Assembly: GCA_905116865.2 (NCBI GenBank)
Contig: CAJHNH020002779.1
Coordinates: forward strand, 258,501-322,500
Source of the DNA: Candidula unifasciata
Lineage: Eukaryota > Mollusca > Gastropoda > Stylommatophora > Geomitridae
Reading direction: 5' to 3'
Length of the DNA stretch: 64,000 nt
Position numbers and translations under genes: made by a program. This document shows positions 53,385 through 64,000 of this stretch, piece after piece (position 1 is the first letter of the stretch; each line of letters begins with the position of its first letter). The notes below the pieces were generated by a model. That model saw nothing but the letters and a program-made list of their open reading frames with translations, searched no databases and was not told where the DNA came from.

Positions 53385-53748
53385 GATTATCTTTACAGCA
53401 CTTCGGGCATATCAGCTGGTGCTCAGATTCCCCCTTAACATATCTAACAGCGTCGCGCGGTTAATAATGCCAGTCTTATGCTGGCTAATAATACTTTTTG
53501 TGCGCACGGTGTGCCTCTCCACCTTGGCTGTGCCGATCTTTATTTCTAGTTCTCGCATTATTAGCCTGATTGTGGACATATTGCCTCCAAAATCCCCGGA
53601 ACGTCCTATCTATCTAAGGGCATTAACAATGTCGGCGTGATCCATAGGCCAGCCTTCAGCAACTAATGCAGAACCTCCAAGTCTATCAGCTCTTTTATTG
53701 CCAATAACACCTGCATATCCTGGGACAAATATAAAGATAAATGCACAA
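53385..53748 (-). pseudogene. RNase H domain fragment of a non-LTR retrotransposon
   Basis: The minus strand reads IFVPGYAGVIGNKRADRLGG then SALVAEGWPMDHADIVNALR, the RNase H signature with PGY for PGH. A stop follows (LR*IGRSGD), then IMRELEIKIGTAKVERHTVR. Different in sequence from the 39.5 and 44.5 kb copies, so a separate LINE family. Confidence 0.8.
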
Positions 53749-53821
53749 AACTGCATACACATGAGACTTTTGTAATGATTCCCTGACGGACTCGCCTGCT
53801 AGCCAGAACACTAGCTAGTTG

Positions 53822-53884
53822 CTTCTTCTGATTGGTTGGTTGATTGGTTGGTTGATTGGTTGGTTGATTGGTTGGTTGATTGCG
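53822..53884. repeat. 12-bp TTGGTTGATTGG repeat
   Basis: About five units. Confidence 0.92.
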
Positions 53885-53937
53885 TAGTTAGTTATTTAGC
53901 CGACAGGTTATCCGGATTGCATATCGAACCATTCAGT

Positions 53938-54028
53938 CTCCCAGTGTGGGTTCTGGGGCCCTATTATAGGGAAAACAAAAATAGACCCACTGCCTAGCCA
54001 AGAGCATGTCGTAAGAGTCGACTAACTT
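53938..54028 (+). mobile_element. Rep1 5' fragment
   Basis: CCAGTGTGGGTTCTGGGGCC, ACTGCCTAGCCAAGAGC and GTCGTAAGAGTCGACTAAC. Confidence 0.75.
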
Positions 54029-54178
54029 CTAACTTCTTTGGCCTCCTGCATACTGCTCTTGTCTGGCCACACTCTGTTTAACATGTTGGTCTTGCAGTCT
54101 GGTCAATGTTGCAGATTCACGTTCATCACTTGGTTCTCGCAAACATCTGACTTCTCGTAGAGCAATTTAGTATATCAC
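54029..54178. other. No recognisable feature
   Basis: Short spacer. Confidence 0.4.
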
Positions 54179-54179
54179 G

Positions 54180-54345
54180 TTGTGAATTCGAAACCTCATC
54201 GATCGATGTTTTGTTTTTAAAATTGACTTTGGATTCTAGGTCGACCCGGCCCACAAATTGTTACCATTAAAGTCCTGGGAAGTAAAGGCGCCCGGCGTGA
54301 TGTTGACCATATCGTCCACTGAGCGTTGATTCATTCTTATTATAT
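54180..54345 (+). mobile_element. SINE-B, partial
   Basis: GTGAATTCGAAACCTCATCG (weak B box), GGATTCTAGGTCGACCCGGC and GGGAAGTAAAGGCGCCCGGC. A SINE-A-like tail end (ATCCTTTACAGAACGTC) follows at 54350. Confidence 0.72.
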
Positions 54346-54459
54346 AGCAGATCCTTTACAGAACGTCACTCTCATCACAGCCCGCCACTGAACACAAAAA
54401 CGCAAACACACACACACAAAGAAACAATCACACACGTAAACACACACACAAAACTATGT
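54346..54459. repeat. CA-rich stretch
   Basis: AACACAAAAACGCAAACACAC and similar imperfect (CA)n to about 54452. Confidence 0.6.
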
Positions 54460-54572
54460 CCTTCGTCAGATGTCTAGCCTTTTGTACTTTCCTATACAAG
54501 GGCCTCACATTTCCTGTGCCCATCTTCGTCCAGGTCGGCCTCTGCCCCTCATTTATATTACTATTCTTTAGA
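54460..54572 (-). pseudogene. Non-LTR RT C-terminal copy, part 1 (split by GACA array)
   Basis: The minus strand reads GRGRPTWTKMGTGNVRPLYR, matching the GRPARRWAQDI region at 25.3 kb. The upstream part of the same protein lies beyond the array at 55598-55715. Confidence 0.75.
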
Positions 54573-55597
<1,025 letters not shown>

Positions 55598-55600
<3 letters not shown>

Positions 55601-55715
55601 CATTTACGGTGGCGCTTGATATGGTCAACAATGTTTAGTTTCTGAGGCAAGATGCTGTTTATGACATCAAAGACTTTCTACATCAACACGGAGTGACAAT
55701 AGTCATTGCTGCCCA
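55598..55715 (-). pseudogene. Non-LTR RT C-terminal copy, part 2
   Basis: The minus strand reads INSILPQKLNIVDHIKRHR, then runs into the GACA array. Homologous to INSILSRKLKYVGLIKRHD at 37.7 kb. Confidence 0.75.
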
Positions 55716-56329
55716 TCAAGCAATGGATCGCAATCTGTTCCTCCCCAGGACTCAACAACACAAGAAGAAATTGATGTTTATGTTGAGTATTTCTTTCTTC
55801 TATTAAAAAAAAAAAATCGGTCTAGCTAGGGTCGATGATCACCATAATTTATCTAAGAAGGTGTCGGTGCTCACCACACAGTGTCAATTAAAGTAGCTCT
55901 AAAGAAATTATGCTTCTAAAAAGGTGCCGGTATTTGCGTTCTTTGAGCACCGCCGGAAGAAGAAAAAGCCCTGGGTGTGGTACTATATCCCCGAACAAAA
56001 CTAAGAACGACCTGCTTGCTATTCTGTGTGAGCAATTTAGAAACAACTAAGGGATATAATCATGCTTCAAAACACAGTTCTTGAGTAAATGGATTGTCGT
56101 ACTTCGTACGCCATAATTGGTTGTGAATGTTGTTGGACCTTTCTGAGTAAATATTTACTGCTAATGTTAATTGGGCGCACTATGTTGGTTTGTTTTGTCA
56201 TGATCACTTGTCTGGTAATGATGTCTGTTGTGTAATGTTTGTTTTATTTCTAATGTTGGTGGAGTTTGTAATATTAGTTTGGTTTATAATGTTAGTTTTA
56301 TTTCTACCTTTCGTTCTGTATTGTTTATT
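55716..56329. other. No recognisable gene
   Basis: Unique-looking sequence with an A12 run at 55806 and a weak repeat shared with about 47150. No gene. Confidence 0.4.
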
Positions 56330-56445
56330 CAACGCATCAACATCATGGCACACGGGTGTAACCCATAGATGCTTCGTTCTACCTCTAACTCAATCTGAGT
56401 CTGAAGAATCTCAGCGCAGTGCACGAACTCCGTTGCACGTAGCCA
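56330..56445 (-). mobile_element. SINE-C 3' fragment
   Basis: CAACGCATCAACATCATGGC, CACACGGGTGTAACCC and TCTCAGCGCAGTGCACGAAC. Confidence 0.7.
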
Positions 56446-56829
56446 GCAGTAGGTTTCGATCGCAGTTATTGTGTCCTAATTCTACCTCTCGTCCAGTTAA
56501 TCACGATCTTTGTGTATGATCTTAGGAACTCATAATGTTATCTATATATCATCTCATACTGTTCGTTTCGTAAAGATCTGTTTGTGTTTGTATTACTACT
56601 CGTCTGCTGCTATGTACCACTGACAGTATTAGTCCCGCCAAATGAATCACCCGACGAACGGCCCGGCCCGGCCCGGCTGTTCTCGTGCATTATTTGTATC
56701 TTCTAGCCAATCAAAATACTTGTCTGTCCTCAAGTCTCATGCAATCACAGAAAGACCATTTCGTATTATTTGCGCCGTGGCGACTAGTTCGGGTAATATT
56801 ATTAACTTTCCGTCCTTTTCAGGATGAAA
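56446..56829. other. No recognisable gene
   Basis: Includes CGGCCCGGCCCGGCCCGGC at 56659, a short GC-rich 5-mer repeat. Nothing else. Confidence 0.4.
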
Positions 56830-57020
56830 TTTTTCGTTATTTGAAGCCCTAGTCTGGCTCTTGCCAGGGGCCGCAATATAGCCTAGCCATAAATTTGGCC
56901 TGAAGGCTGAACGTGGTTTTTGGGACCTCTCCACGGTGATCATCATCCACATAGTGGCACATTGTTTCATCGGGTGTTTATCACTTGTGTGATGTCCTGG
57001 TGGGGTAAAATCTACTACTA
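56830..57020 (-). repeat. Rep2 copy
   Basis: GAAGCCCTAGTCTGGCTCTT, GGGACCTCTCCACGGTGATC and ATCGGGTGTTTATCACTTG. Confidence 0.85.
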
Positions 57021-57943
57021 CTAGTTCGGGTCTGTCCGTTTGTGTATGTGACATTTTCTCAATACCCACGATTATAAGGGATTAGTTAAGCAGTCTTTGT
57101 CAGTTCAGGTTGTTTCACACAATTTAATTCCTTCTCTTTTTTTTCCTTACCTTTTTCAACTAACTTTTATTTTCTACTGCACTGTCTCTGTCTTGTCATA
57201 TCTTTACCTATAGAGACACATATCTTTGCGAATCCTGCAAAAAAAAAAATTTCTTTGTTTCAGTATGTTCTCATTATTATCAACATCTAAGCCTTCATTG
57301 TATTCCATTGATTTATTTAGCGTTTGAAAATAGTCCCCCAGGGCTGTTCTTTCCTGTTTATTGAACGGAATGGAACAATAGATTTTAGGTCCTATGTGAC
57401 AAATATTGGCACAACCAAAAAAAAAATGAATAAATGATAACAAGTCTCAACTGAAATGAGTAATACGAAACATAAAATAGAGGCGGAAAAAATGTAGTAG
57501 AAATAAATGGACTAACTCTAACTTAAAATTTAACGACAGCACATTCTAAAATATATATGCGTGTAAGAACTTTTAAATTCTTTGTGTATGCTGTATTTGA
57601 AATTGTACTCTTGTACTCTTACAATATTTAAAAACAATTTGCTTGTACAAAGTTTCACGTACAAATATATACTCGTGTGTTCACACACACAATAAATAAA
57701 ACTACACTCTGTGAAACTCTGGATACATGGAAATACCATAGTGCTGAACGGTATAGTATGTTGTGTATGTGAACATAGCTGTCACTTGAGAAATGTTGTG
57801 AAACCTGGCCTTTGTTTGCGTGGGCGTAGTTCCGTCAACTATTGCGTTTTCTTTTGCTCAATAGAACATATTATGGCTAATTTACGTGCTTAGTAACAGT
57901 TCATGAACTTGGTAACTAGAAAGCAAACGTATATCCACATATT
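57021..57943. other. No recognisable gene or repeat
   Basis: About 920 bp of AT-rich unique sequence; frames under 80 codons. Confidence 0.5.
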
Positions 57944-57944
57944 C

Positions 57945-58711
57945 ATACACAAACACATACACACACATACATATATGTGTATACATACATACATACATAC
58001 ATACATGCATACATACATGACATACATACACACATACATACACACACACACACACACAGACATACATACATACATACATACATAATACATACATACAGAC
58101 ATACATACATACATACATACATACATACATACATACATACTACATACATACAGACATACATACAGACATACAGACATACATACAGACATACAGACAGACA
58201 TACATACATACAGGGACATACCATACATACATACATACATACAGACATACATACATACAGACCAGACATACATACAGACAGACAGACATACATACATACA
58301 TACATACATACATACATACAGACATAATACATACAAGACATTACATACATACAGACAACATACATACATACATACAGACATACATACATACATACATACA
58401 TACATACATAAATACAGAACATACATACATACATACATACATACAGACATACATACATACATACATACATACATACAGACATACATACATACATACATAC
58501 ATACAGACATACATACATACATACATACATACATACAGACATTACATACATACATACATGACAAGACATACATACATACATACATACATACATACATACA
58601 TACATACATAACATACATACATACATACATACAGACATACATACATACAGACATACATACATACATACATACATACATACATACATACAGACATAACATA
58701 CATACATACAG

Positions 58712-58789
<78 letters not shown>

Positions 58790-59487
58790 CTACACACATA
58801 CAGACATACATACATACATACAGACAGACATACATACATACAGACAGACATACATAAGACATACATACATACAGACATACATACATACATACATACAGAC
58901 ATACATACATACATACATACATACAGAACATACATACATACATACAGACATACATACATACATACATACATACATACATACAGACAGACATACATACATA
59001 CATACATACAGACAGACATACATACATACAGACATACATACATACATACATGACATACATAACATACATACACATACATACATACATACAGACAGACATA
59101 CATACATACATACATACAGACATACATACATACATAGACATACATACATACAGACATACATACATACATACATACATACATACATACATACACCATACAT
59201 ACATACATACATACATACATACATACATACATACATACATACATACATACATACATACATACATACATACATACATACATACATACATACATACATACAT
59301 ACATACATACATACATACATACATACATACATACATACATACATACATACATACATACATACATACATACATACATACATACATACATACATACATACAT
59401 ACATACATACATACATACATACATACATACATACATACATACATACATACATACATACATACATACATACATACATACATACATACA
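57945..59487. repeat. (CATA)n array of about 1.5 kb
   Basis: The left part (57945-59180) mixes (CATA)n with frequent CAGACATA units and occasional one-base phase breaks; the right part (59190-59487) is pure. A (CA)n block at 58722-58790 lies inside. The long CMYVCMYV frames (up to 520 codons) on the minus strand are artefacts. Confidence 0.97.
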
Positions 59488-59517
59488 TGCAAAAGTACAG
59501 AACATTTTACCACGCCT

Positions 59518-59690
59518 TTACTGGGCATATAGGGCTAGACCTATGTTTGGTAGATCAGTCGGCACTGGGTGCGTGATGTGGTCAGCCTCACGCCGGCCGC
59601 CTTTACTTCCCAGGTTTGCACCTGGTACCAACTCAAGGCTAGGTCGACCTGGGAGTCAAGCTCATTCAGAAAATTTGTAAATAAATGCTT
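59518..59690 (-). mobile_element. SINE-B, lacking its head
   Basis: ACTGGGCATATAGGGCTAG, GGTGCGTGATGTGGTCAG, CCGCCTTTACTTCCCAGG and AAGGCTAGGTCGACCTGGG. It starts directly after the CATA array. Confidence 0.85.
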
Positions 59691-59755
59691 TCAAAATTTC
59701 CCGACGTGGTTAAAGTGAAGCTCTTTTTCCTGTTACATAATTATTTCCATGGGAT

Positions 59756-59796
59756 CGGTGGGGGGGGGGGGGGGAGGGGGGGGGGGGGGCGGAGCG
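59756..59796. repeat. Poly-G run
   Basis: G-rich 40-mer with single A and C interruptions; may form a quadruplex. Confidence 0.9.
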
Positions 59797-59926
59797 ACCA
59801 ATAAAGTCTTGCTGAAATTGGACGTGTAAGGTGCGGTTATCACAGCCTAGTTGTAAACCACACCACAGCGGTCCAACTGCCATTTAAATGAGAACGCAGA
59901 TGTGGAATCAGCAGAGGAAAGGCCAG

Positions 59927-59930
<4 letters not shown>
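59797..59930. other. No recognisable feature
   Basis: Short spacer. Confidence 0.4.
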
Positions 59931-59975
<45 letters not shown>

Positions 59976-59980
59976 CACTC
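59931..59980. repeat. (GT)n-(GC)n microsatellite
   Basis: About 20 GT units ending in GCGCGCGC; alternating purine-pyrimidine, so able to adopt Z-DNA. Confidence 0.95.
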
Positions 59981-60789
59981 TTTTTGCAGAGCTTTGCTAT
60001 CAGTCTTTTCTTTTTCATGATTGGTTTGTAGACATATTTCTTCCCCCCACCCCCATTTTTCGCTTTCTCCCTTTCTTCTTTCTTCTTTCTCAACTCATTT
60101 ACTCCTTCATTCTCACTACTTAATAAACACGAGTTTTTATTGAATTTGTATGACCACCGAAAATAGAGCATGTTTAAAAAAAAAAAAAAAAAGCCCAGCC
60201 ACCTAAGATTGCTGATCAGACCCGCATCTAGAGGACAACCTTCGCATCAGAACGCTGGGTGTCAACCAAGCAGATTCGCCCGACCGTGACGTTTCCGTCA
60301 CGTGTTCCAAATCTGCATATATTTACAAATAGTAGCCAGCCTAACACTGGCCTCTCTAGATGAGGAATCTTCTGCAGCAACTGGCCGGGCTGTTTGTGAG
60401 CTGGCGTTGATCTGTAACATCAACGTGGCTCGGATGTCCAAGAAGGCACAACGTTTCCTCTTCTTCTAAGCTCATGCTGTTTGGCGTTGGTAGTCATGTC
60501 TATCCACAACCCTCTGTCGCGTGTACTTTCAGTCAACTCTGACACAGATAGTCTTCCATGCCACAATGTCAAACTGTTCAGCATCTGTCCTCATGGTCCC
60601 CCTCTGCCTCTCCTCTCCTCCAACTGTCTACCGTCACGATGTACTTCAGTTTTCTCCTTCTTATCATATAAGCAAATAATGTAGATGGTCTCTTTCTGAT
60701 GTGGGCAATCAGTTCTCTTCGTAATGGGGGGGGGGGGGGGTGTGAGTACTTTTTGGGGGAATAGACCAGCTACACCATAACAGGAATAC
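59981..60789. other. No recognisable gene
   Basis: Unique-looking sequence with A15 (60176), G14 (60727) and pyrimidine-rich stretches (60040-60110). No gene. Confidence 0.4.
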
Positions 60790-60912
60790 CGTATGATGTG
60801 ACTAACTGTCATGTTTCCTTCCAAGTCAGAGCGCATCCGTCCCAGAGGCGAGAAACCAACAGTCTGCATACAAAAAAGACATATCTCAACATGGATGTGC
60901 ACGCAAAACTCA
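60790..60912 (+). mobile_element. Rep1 middle fragment
   Basis: ATGATGTGACTAACTG, CTTCCAAGTCAGAGCGC, CGAGAAACCAACAGTCTGC and ATGTGCACGCAAAACTC. It passes into (TCTG)n exactly where CAGGTTCTGG is expected. Confidence 0.75.
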
Positions 60913-60914
60913 AA

Positions 60915-60997
<83 letters not shown>
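60913..60997. repeat. (TCTG)n microsatellite
   Basis: About 21 units, complementary in type to the (GACA)n arrays at 5.2 and 54.6 kb. Confidence 0.97.
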
Positions 60998-61077
60998 GTT
61001 GATTTATGTTCACTATAACTTTCTAACTATCGTTCCCTGATACACTGAAGACAGTCAGCCTATCTATATATCTTCTT

Positions 61078-61285
61078 TTACCCCACTAGGACATCACACA
61101 AGCGATAAACACCCGATGACACAAAGTGCCACAATGTGTGTGAGGATCACCCGTGGAGAGGTCCCAGAAACCGCGTTCAGCCATTAGACCATATTTATGG
61201 CCAGGCTATATTGAGGTCCCTGGCAAGAGCCAGAGTAGGGCTTCAATAAACGAAAAATTGCATCCCACAAGGGATGACAAGAGAT
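61078..61285 (+). repeat. Rep2 copy, left of an inverted pair
   Basis: CACTAGGACATCACACAAGC, GAGAGGTCCCAGAAACCGCG and AGAGCCAGAGTAGGGCTTC to ATCCCACAAGGGATGAC. Confidence 0.9.
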
Positions 61286-61337
61286 AATGAATAAGCACGA
61301 TCTGGAAAGGGGGATAATGATTCTGTTACCACCCAAA

Positions 61338-61535
61338 GTCGTCCCCTTGTGGGATGCACATTTTTGTTATTTAAAACTCTACCCTGGCTTTTGCCGGGGG
61401 CCCTGCATATAGCTGGGCCACAACTGTGGCCACAACGGCTGAAAGGGGTTTCTGGGACCTCTCCACGGTGATCCTCATCGGCATGGTGGCACTTTGTGTC
61501 ATCGGGTGTTTATCGCTTGTGTGATGTCCTCTGAA
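61338..61535 (-). repeat. Rep2 copy, right of an inverted pair
   Basis: GTCGTCCCCTTGTGGGATGC, TGGCTTTTGCCGGGGGCCC and CATCGGGTGTTTATCGCTTG. Only about 50 bp separate it from the plus copy. Confidence 0.9.
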
Positions 61536-61644
61536 ACAAACAGACAAGCAGTAAAGGGGAGACAAGTTCAGCACAAGAGTATTGATTTCCCGGAGACATG
61601 CTCACATAAAACCGTTCCTAATAACTTTATGACACATAAACAGC

Positions 61645-61786
61645 GAGCGGGTCGCCTGGCTCGCCGGTAGACGACTTCGTCACTGGTCAGGACAGTGTTT
61701 GGTTCTGTCTCCTTTGATTGCAACAACACTGCAGGAGTCCTTGGCTCTTGGTGGCGGGCAAGGCTAAGGCATTTTATATGGCGCAG
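61645..61786 (+). repeat. Rep6 copy
   Basis: GGCTCGCCGGTAGACGACTT, ACTGCAGGAGTCCTTGGC and CTCTTGGTGGCGGGC, as at 12950-13085. Confidence 0.7.
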
Positions 61787-61882
61787 AGGGGTGGGGGTGA
61801 GGGTGGGGTGGGGTGGGGGTGGGGTGGAGGTGGGGTGGGGTGGGGTGGGGTGGGGTGGGGTGGGGTGGGTGGGGGGGATCAC
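61787..61882. repeat. (GGGGT)n G-rich tract
   Basis: About 16 runs of three or more G on the plus strand, mostly GGGGT spacing. Strong potential for G-quadruplexes. Not the metazoan telomere repeat TTAGGG. Confidence 0.95.
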
Positions 61883-62044
61883 ATGTGTGAAGATTTAAAA
61901 AATAAAATAAAATAAAAATCAAGTCCCTTATACTATTGTAAGAACAGGACACTGCAGGCTCAACTACCACATGCATAAAATAAAGATTGTACAGTCCCCA
62001 CAGATCTGAGCATACGAAACCAAGCGCAAAGAGGAAGAAGATAC
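61883..62044. other. No recognisable feature
   Basis: Short spacer. Confidence 0.4.
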
Positions 62045-62130
62045 TATTGTTAGGAAAACAATAATACAGCCACTGCCTACACACAAGCATGACGTAGGAG
62101 TCAACTAATGGGGAGCTTCCTTCAAAGTTA
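62045..62130 (+). mobile_element. Rep1 5' fragment
   Basis: TGTTAGGAAAACAATAATAC, GTAGGAGTCAACTAATGGGG and AGCTTCCTTCAAAGTTAG. It ends at the palindrome. Confidence 0.7.
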
Positions 62131-62167
62131 GAATGCATACAGTTATATATATATATATATTATATAT

Positions 62168-62239
<72 letters not shown>

Positions 62240-62256
62240 CTGTATGCATTCTAACT
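62126..62256. repeat. 131-bp palindrome with (TA)n centre
   Basis: AGTTAGAATGCATACAG (62126-62142) is mirrored as CTGTATGCATTCTAACT (62240-62256), and the sequence between is (TA)n with TTA and AAT breaks. The left arm continues Rep1 sequence, so the right arm is an inverted copy of Rep1 DNA. Confidence 0.92.
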
Positions 62257-62291
62257 ATATTCTACTATATATATATATATATATATATACT
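62257..62291. repeat. Second (TA)n tract
   Basis: About 14 TA units before CTAGCTGTACCCGGCC. Confidence 0.95.
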
Positions 62292-62839
62292 AGCTGTACC
62301 CGGCCACGCGTTGCTGTGGCGTAATTTGGCTACATGGAAAACAGAGAACATAGAAATGTGTCTTCGCTTCACGCTAGCGATGTACAGTGCAACAGCTAAA
62401 CCACAGCTAATAAAACTTTGAGTGGGTAAGGCAGTTACTGTAACTTAAATCTATCTCAGTAAACAGTTTATTGTAACCACCCATCCCTCGGTTCACATAC
62501 TACTTTCTCCTTCATCGAAGTAGTTGGAAAAATTATATGTGTGTGTGTGTGTGTTAATGACGTTTTAAAGGATTTTTCATTAAATAATTTCAAATGTGGT
62601 ACCAATGGTGGGTTTTGAAAGTTTTAAAGAGACTTAGGGTCAAGATGACGAAGCAAGTGGGTGTATTTTTTTTTCGGCTAGCATCTAACCGGGGTCAGTC
62701 TCGGACATCCTATAGTAAAAGTTGTGCTAAACAAATTTGGGTTATACAGTCTAATTCAAGTGTGACATTTTAGATAGTTTGAAAACACAGTCACTGGTCC
62801 AGCAAACACACCGTTGTTTACTTAGCGATTCGTAGAAAA
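62292..62839 (+). mobile_element. Possible retroelement segment starting TAGCTGTACCCGGCC
   Basis: TAGCTGTACCCGGCCACGCG followed by TTGCTGTGGC, placed after (TA)n, resembles a motif seen at the edges of dispersed elements in many invertebrates (recollection only). No ORF. It may form one element with the following Rep4. Confidence 0.35.
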
Positions 62840-63240
62840 TATGTTTGTGTATTCTAGACAAAGCATTAACGTCTACAGTGTTCGTAAATTGTTGCTGTGA
62901 TTGTTATTCGACATATGCTTCGTTAATACAAATTTCTGTAACCTATGGTGCCATTTCAATCGTTTAAAATTAATTCTGTCGGTATTCCATAGTTGTTGAT
63001 TTCAAGCTGTACGATAGACATGGCCGATAGGACACCTTTTTGGGGGGGTGCATAGTTAACCATGTTCTTAGTGCACTTGAATCCATGGCAAGGCGCACAC
63101 GCCATCTGGAGGTTCATTTCCCTGCACGGTAACTATAACTTTCGATTTTTATGTTGTCTAGTGTGTTCTTCTATGTTTCTACTTCTTTCTATGAGTGCCG
63201 ATCAATACACTTTATGGTACTTGATTAATTCGTAGAAAAT
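62840..63240 (+). repeat. Rep4 copy
   Basis: Matches the reverse complement of 31885-32275: GTGTATTCTAGACAAAG, ACCTATGGTGCCATTTC, ATAGACATGGCCGATAGG, CGATTTTTATGTTGTC and TTGATTAATTCG. A possible B box, GAGGTTCATTTCCC, lies at 63110. Confidence 0.82.
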
Positions 63241-63378
63241 AAAGAGATCTTACGAACCGACAAGAATGAAAAAGACAGAACAGAAGGGTCAATTCCAGAG
63301 ATCTATTCCTGCCCTAACGACGCACGAAGTAACAAAGAAGAAGGACACCAGTGAACCGAATAGCAGTCAAAAATGCCT
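63241..63378. other. No recognisable feature
   Basis: Short spacer. Confidence 0.4.
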
Positions 63379-63379
63379 A

Positions 63380-63450
63380 AAGCAGCTGGTCGAGTGGTTA
63401 CATCCCTGTCTTCTCTCGTGGGAGACCGTGGTTAGAATCCTCAGTAATAT
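63380..63450 (+). mobile_element. tRNA-like SINE head
   Basis: CAGCTGGTCGAGTGGTTA is a good A box and GTGGTTAGAATCCTC a good B-box variant, with tRNA spacing. No matching acceptor stem was found, so a SINE is likelier than a tRNA gene. Confidence 0.55.
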
Positions 63451-63519
63451 TATGGACAGTTTGTTTCCTTGTCTGTGCATAAAATATCATAGCCTGCACC
63501 TGTAACGAAGACTGCGCTA

Positions 63520-63967
63520 CATTCTTTATCTTCTGCCTTTCTATCCCCCATTGGAGCATAGGCCCTCAACCAACCCACGCCAATTTGTTCTATCCTTCGC
63601 CATTACCTGGAGCTCTCCCCATGTCCTCCCAATCTTTCTAACTTTATTCTCCAGCTCTCTTCTCCATGTGTTTTTTTTTTTTTTTTTTTTTTGGCCTTGC
63701 TTTTTTCCTATGCCCCTGTGGGTTCCAATGCCTTCCTATATCATAGAGAGTTAAAACATTCCAGGTGCCAATTCTGGAGGTTTTCCTGGATGAGAGGAAG
63801 TGCGTCGAAAATCCAGGCTTCTTTCGGCTTTCTCTACACCGTGTCATACTTCTTCTACTTGAAGAGCCTCTCCTCATCTTGTTCGGCTTAGTTTTACTTG
63901 CTTCTCTATTTGACTTATCCATGGTTGATTGGTTTTTGTGGCTATTGTTTTTACAGGATGAGGTAGC
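63520..63967 (-). pseudogene. Internally deleted non-LTR retrotransposon
   Basis: The minus strand reads RIGTWNVLTLYDIG (start of an AP-type endonuclease domain, where TWNVRTL is conserved) and then directly RHWNPQGHRKKARPK, the C-terminal tail seen at 46308 (LHWNPQRHRNKGRPK). The rest of the endonuclease and the entire RT are missing. A T run (63671-63692) falls inside. Downstream nucleotides (GGCCTATGCTCC) also match the 46.4 kb copy. Confidence 0.8.
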
Positions 63968-64000
63968 TGACCACAAGCCCAACCCATCCCTAAGTCGCCC
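63968..64000. other. Window edge
   Basis: Too short to assess. Confidence 0.3.

Noticed and set aside
57890..59528. Open frames of up to 520 codons (CMYVCMYV)
   Set aside because: Translation of (CATA)n.
61787..61882. Telomeric repeat
   Set aside because: The unit is GGGGT, not TTAGGG, and it is internal and short.
63380..63450. tRNA gene
   Set aside because: A and B boxes present but no pairing acceptor stem was found; fits a SINE head. The same applies to 4745-4930 and 740-810.

Overview
The window looks like repeat-rich, gene-poor nuclear DNA of a metazoan, most probably a heterobranch (sacoglossan-type) gastropod. I see no bacterial operons, ribosome-binding sites or compact genes. Almost everything is tandem repeats, tRNA-derived SINEs, small DNA transposons and decayed non-LTR retrotransposon ends. 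The gastropod assignment rests on my recollection of conceptual translations from Elysia/Plakobranchus genomes (phrases such as PPEFTAGE and SDKHPM in two of the dispersed families); no search was run.

Labels used below. SINE-A has a tail with GCAACGTCCTGTAAAGG. SINE-B has a head with GTGGCGGAGCGGCTAG and a tail ending in TATAGGTCTAGCCCTATATG. SINE-C is about 340 bp with a tail containing TTTGGGTAGATTTCT. Rep1 is a GAA-tailed family of about 270 bp containing CAAGGAACCAACAGTCTG. Rep2 is about 210 bp with CACAAGCGATAAACACC. Rep3 contains GTGACATAGGTTGCAGC. Rep4 contains TTAATCAAGTAACAG. Rep5 is about 600 bp (45.5 kb). Rep6 contains GCTCGCCGGTAGACGA. Rep7 contains TTGTGGAGAGGCATGATC. Three small hAT-like transposon families are also present, two of them with clear 8-bp target duplications. 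One of these closely resembles the SPIN transposons known for horizontal transfer between animal phyla.

Layout. 0-1.2 kb: a hAT MITE next to RNase H and RT debris. 1.2-4.7 kb: a 39-bp minisatellite with a higher-order duplication of about 1.25 kb. 5.2-5.9 kb: GACA/GATA microsatellite and a SINE-B with perfect 13-bp target duplications. 6.3-17.8 kb: a cluster of six different minisatellites (18-42 bp units). 18-20 kb: an inverted Rep3 pair with a small MITE, and an RT fragment. 20.1-21.4 kb: a polypyrimidine 44-bp minisatellite. 21.6-30.4 kb: a dense TE mosaic holding the SPIN-like pair, TA tracts and hAT MITEs. 30.63-30.82 kb: one plausible spliced exon on the minus strand, the only candidate for host coding sequence. 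31.8-50 kb: TE mosaic with nested insertions at 37-38.3 kb. 50.9-53 kb: a trinucleotide/tetranucleotide repeat domain. 54.6-55.6 kb: a (GACA)n array that has split an RT copy. 57.9-59.5 kb: a (CATA)n array. 59.5-64 kb: more SINEs, an inverted Rep2 pair, a perfect-armed AT palindrome and an internally deleted non-LTR element.

No genes can be said to work together here. The long open frames are nearly all by-products of tandem repeats lacking stop codons. The interest lies in genome evolution: birth of satellites inside transposons, nested insertions with readable target duplications, and a likely horizontally transferred hAT family.
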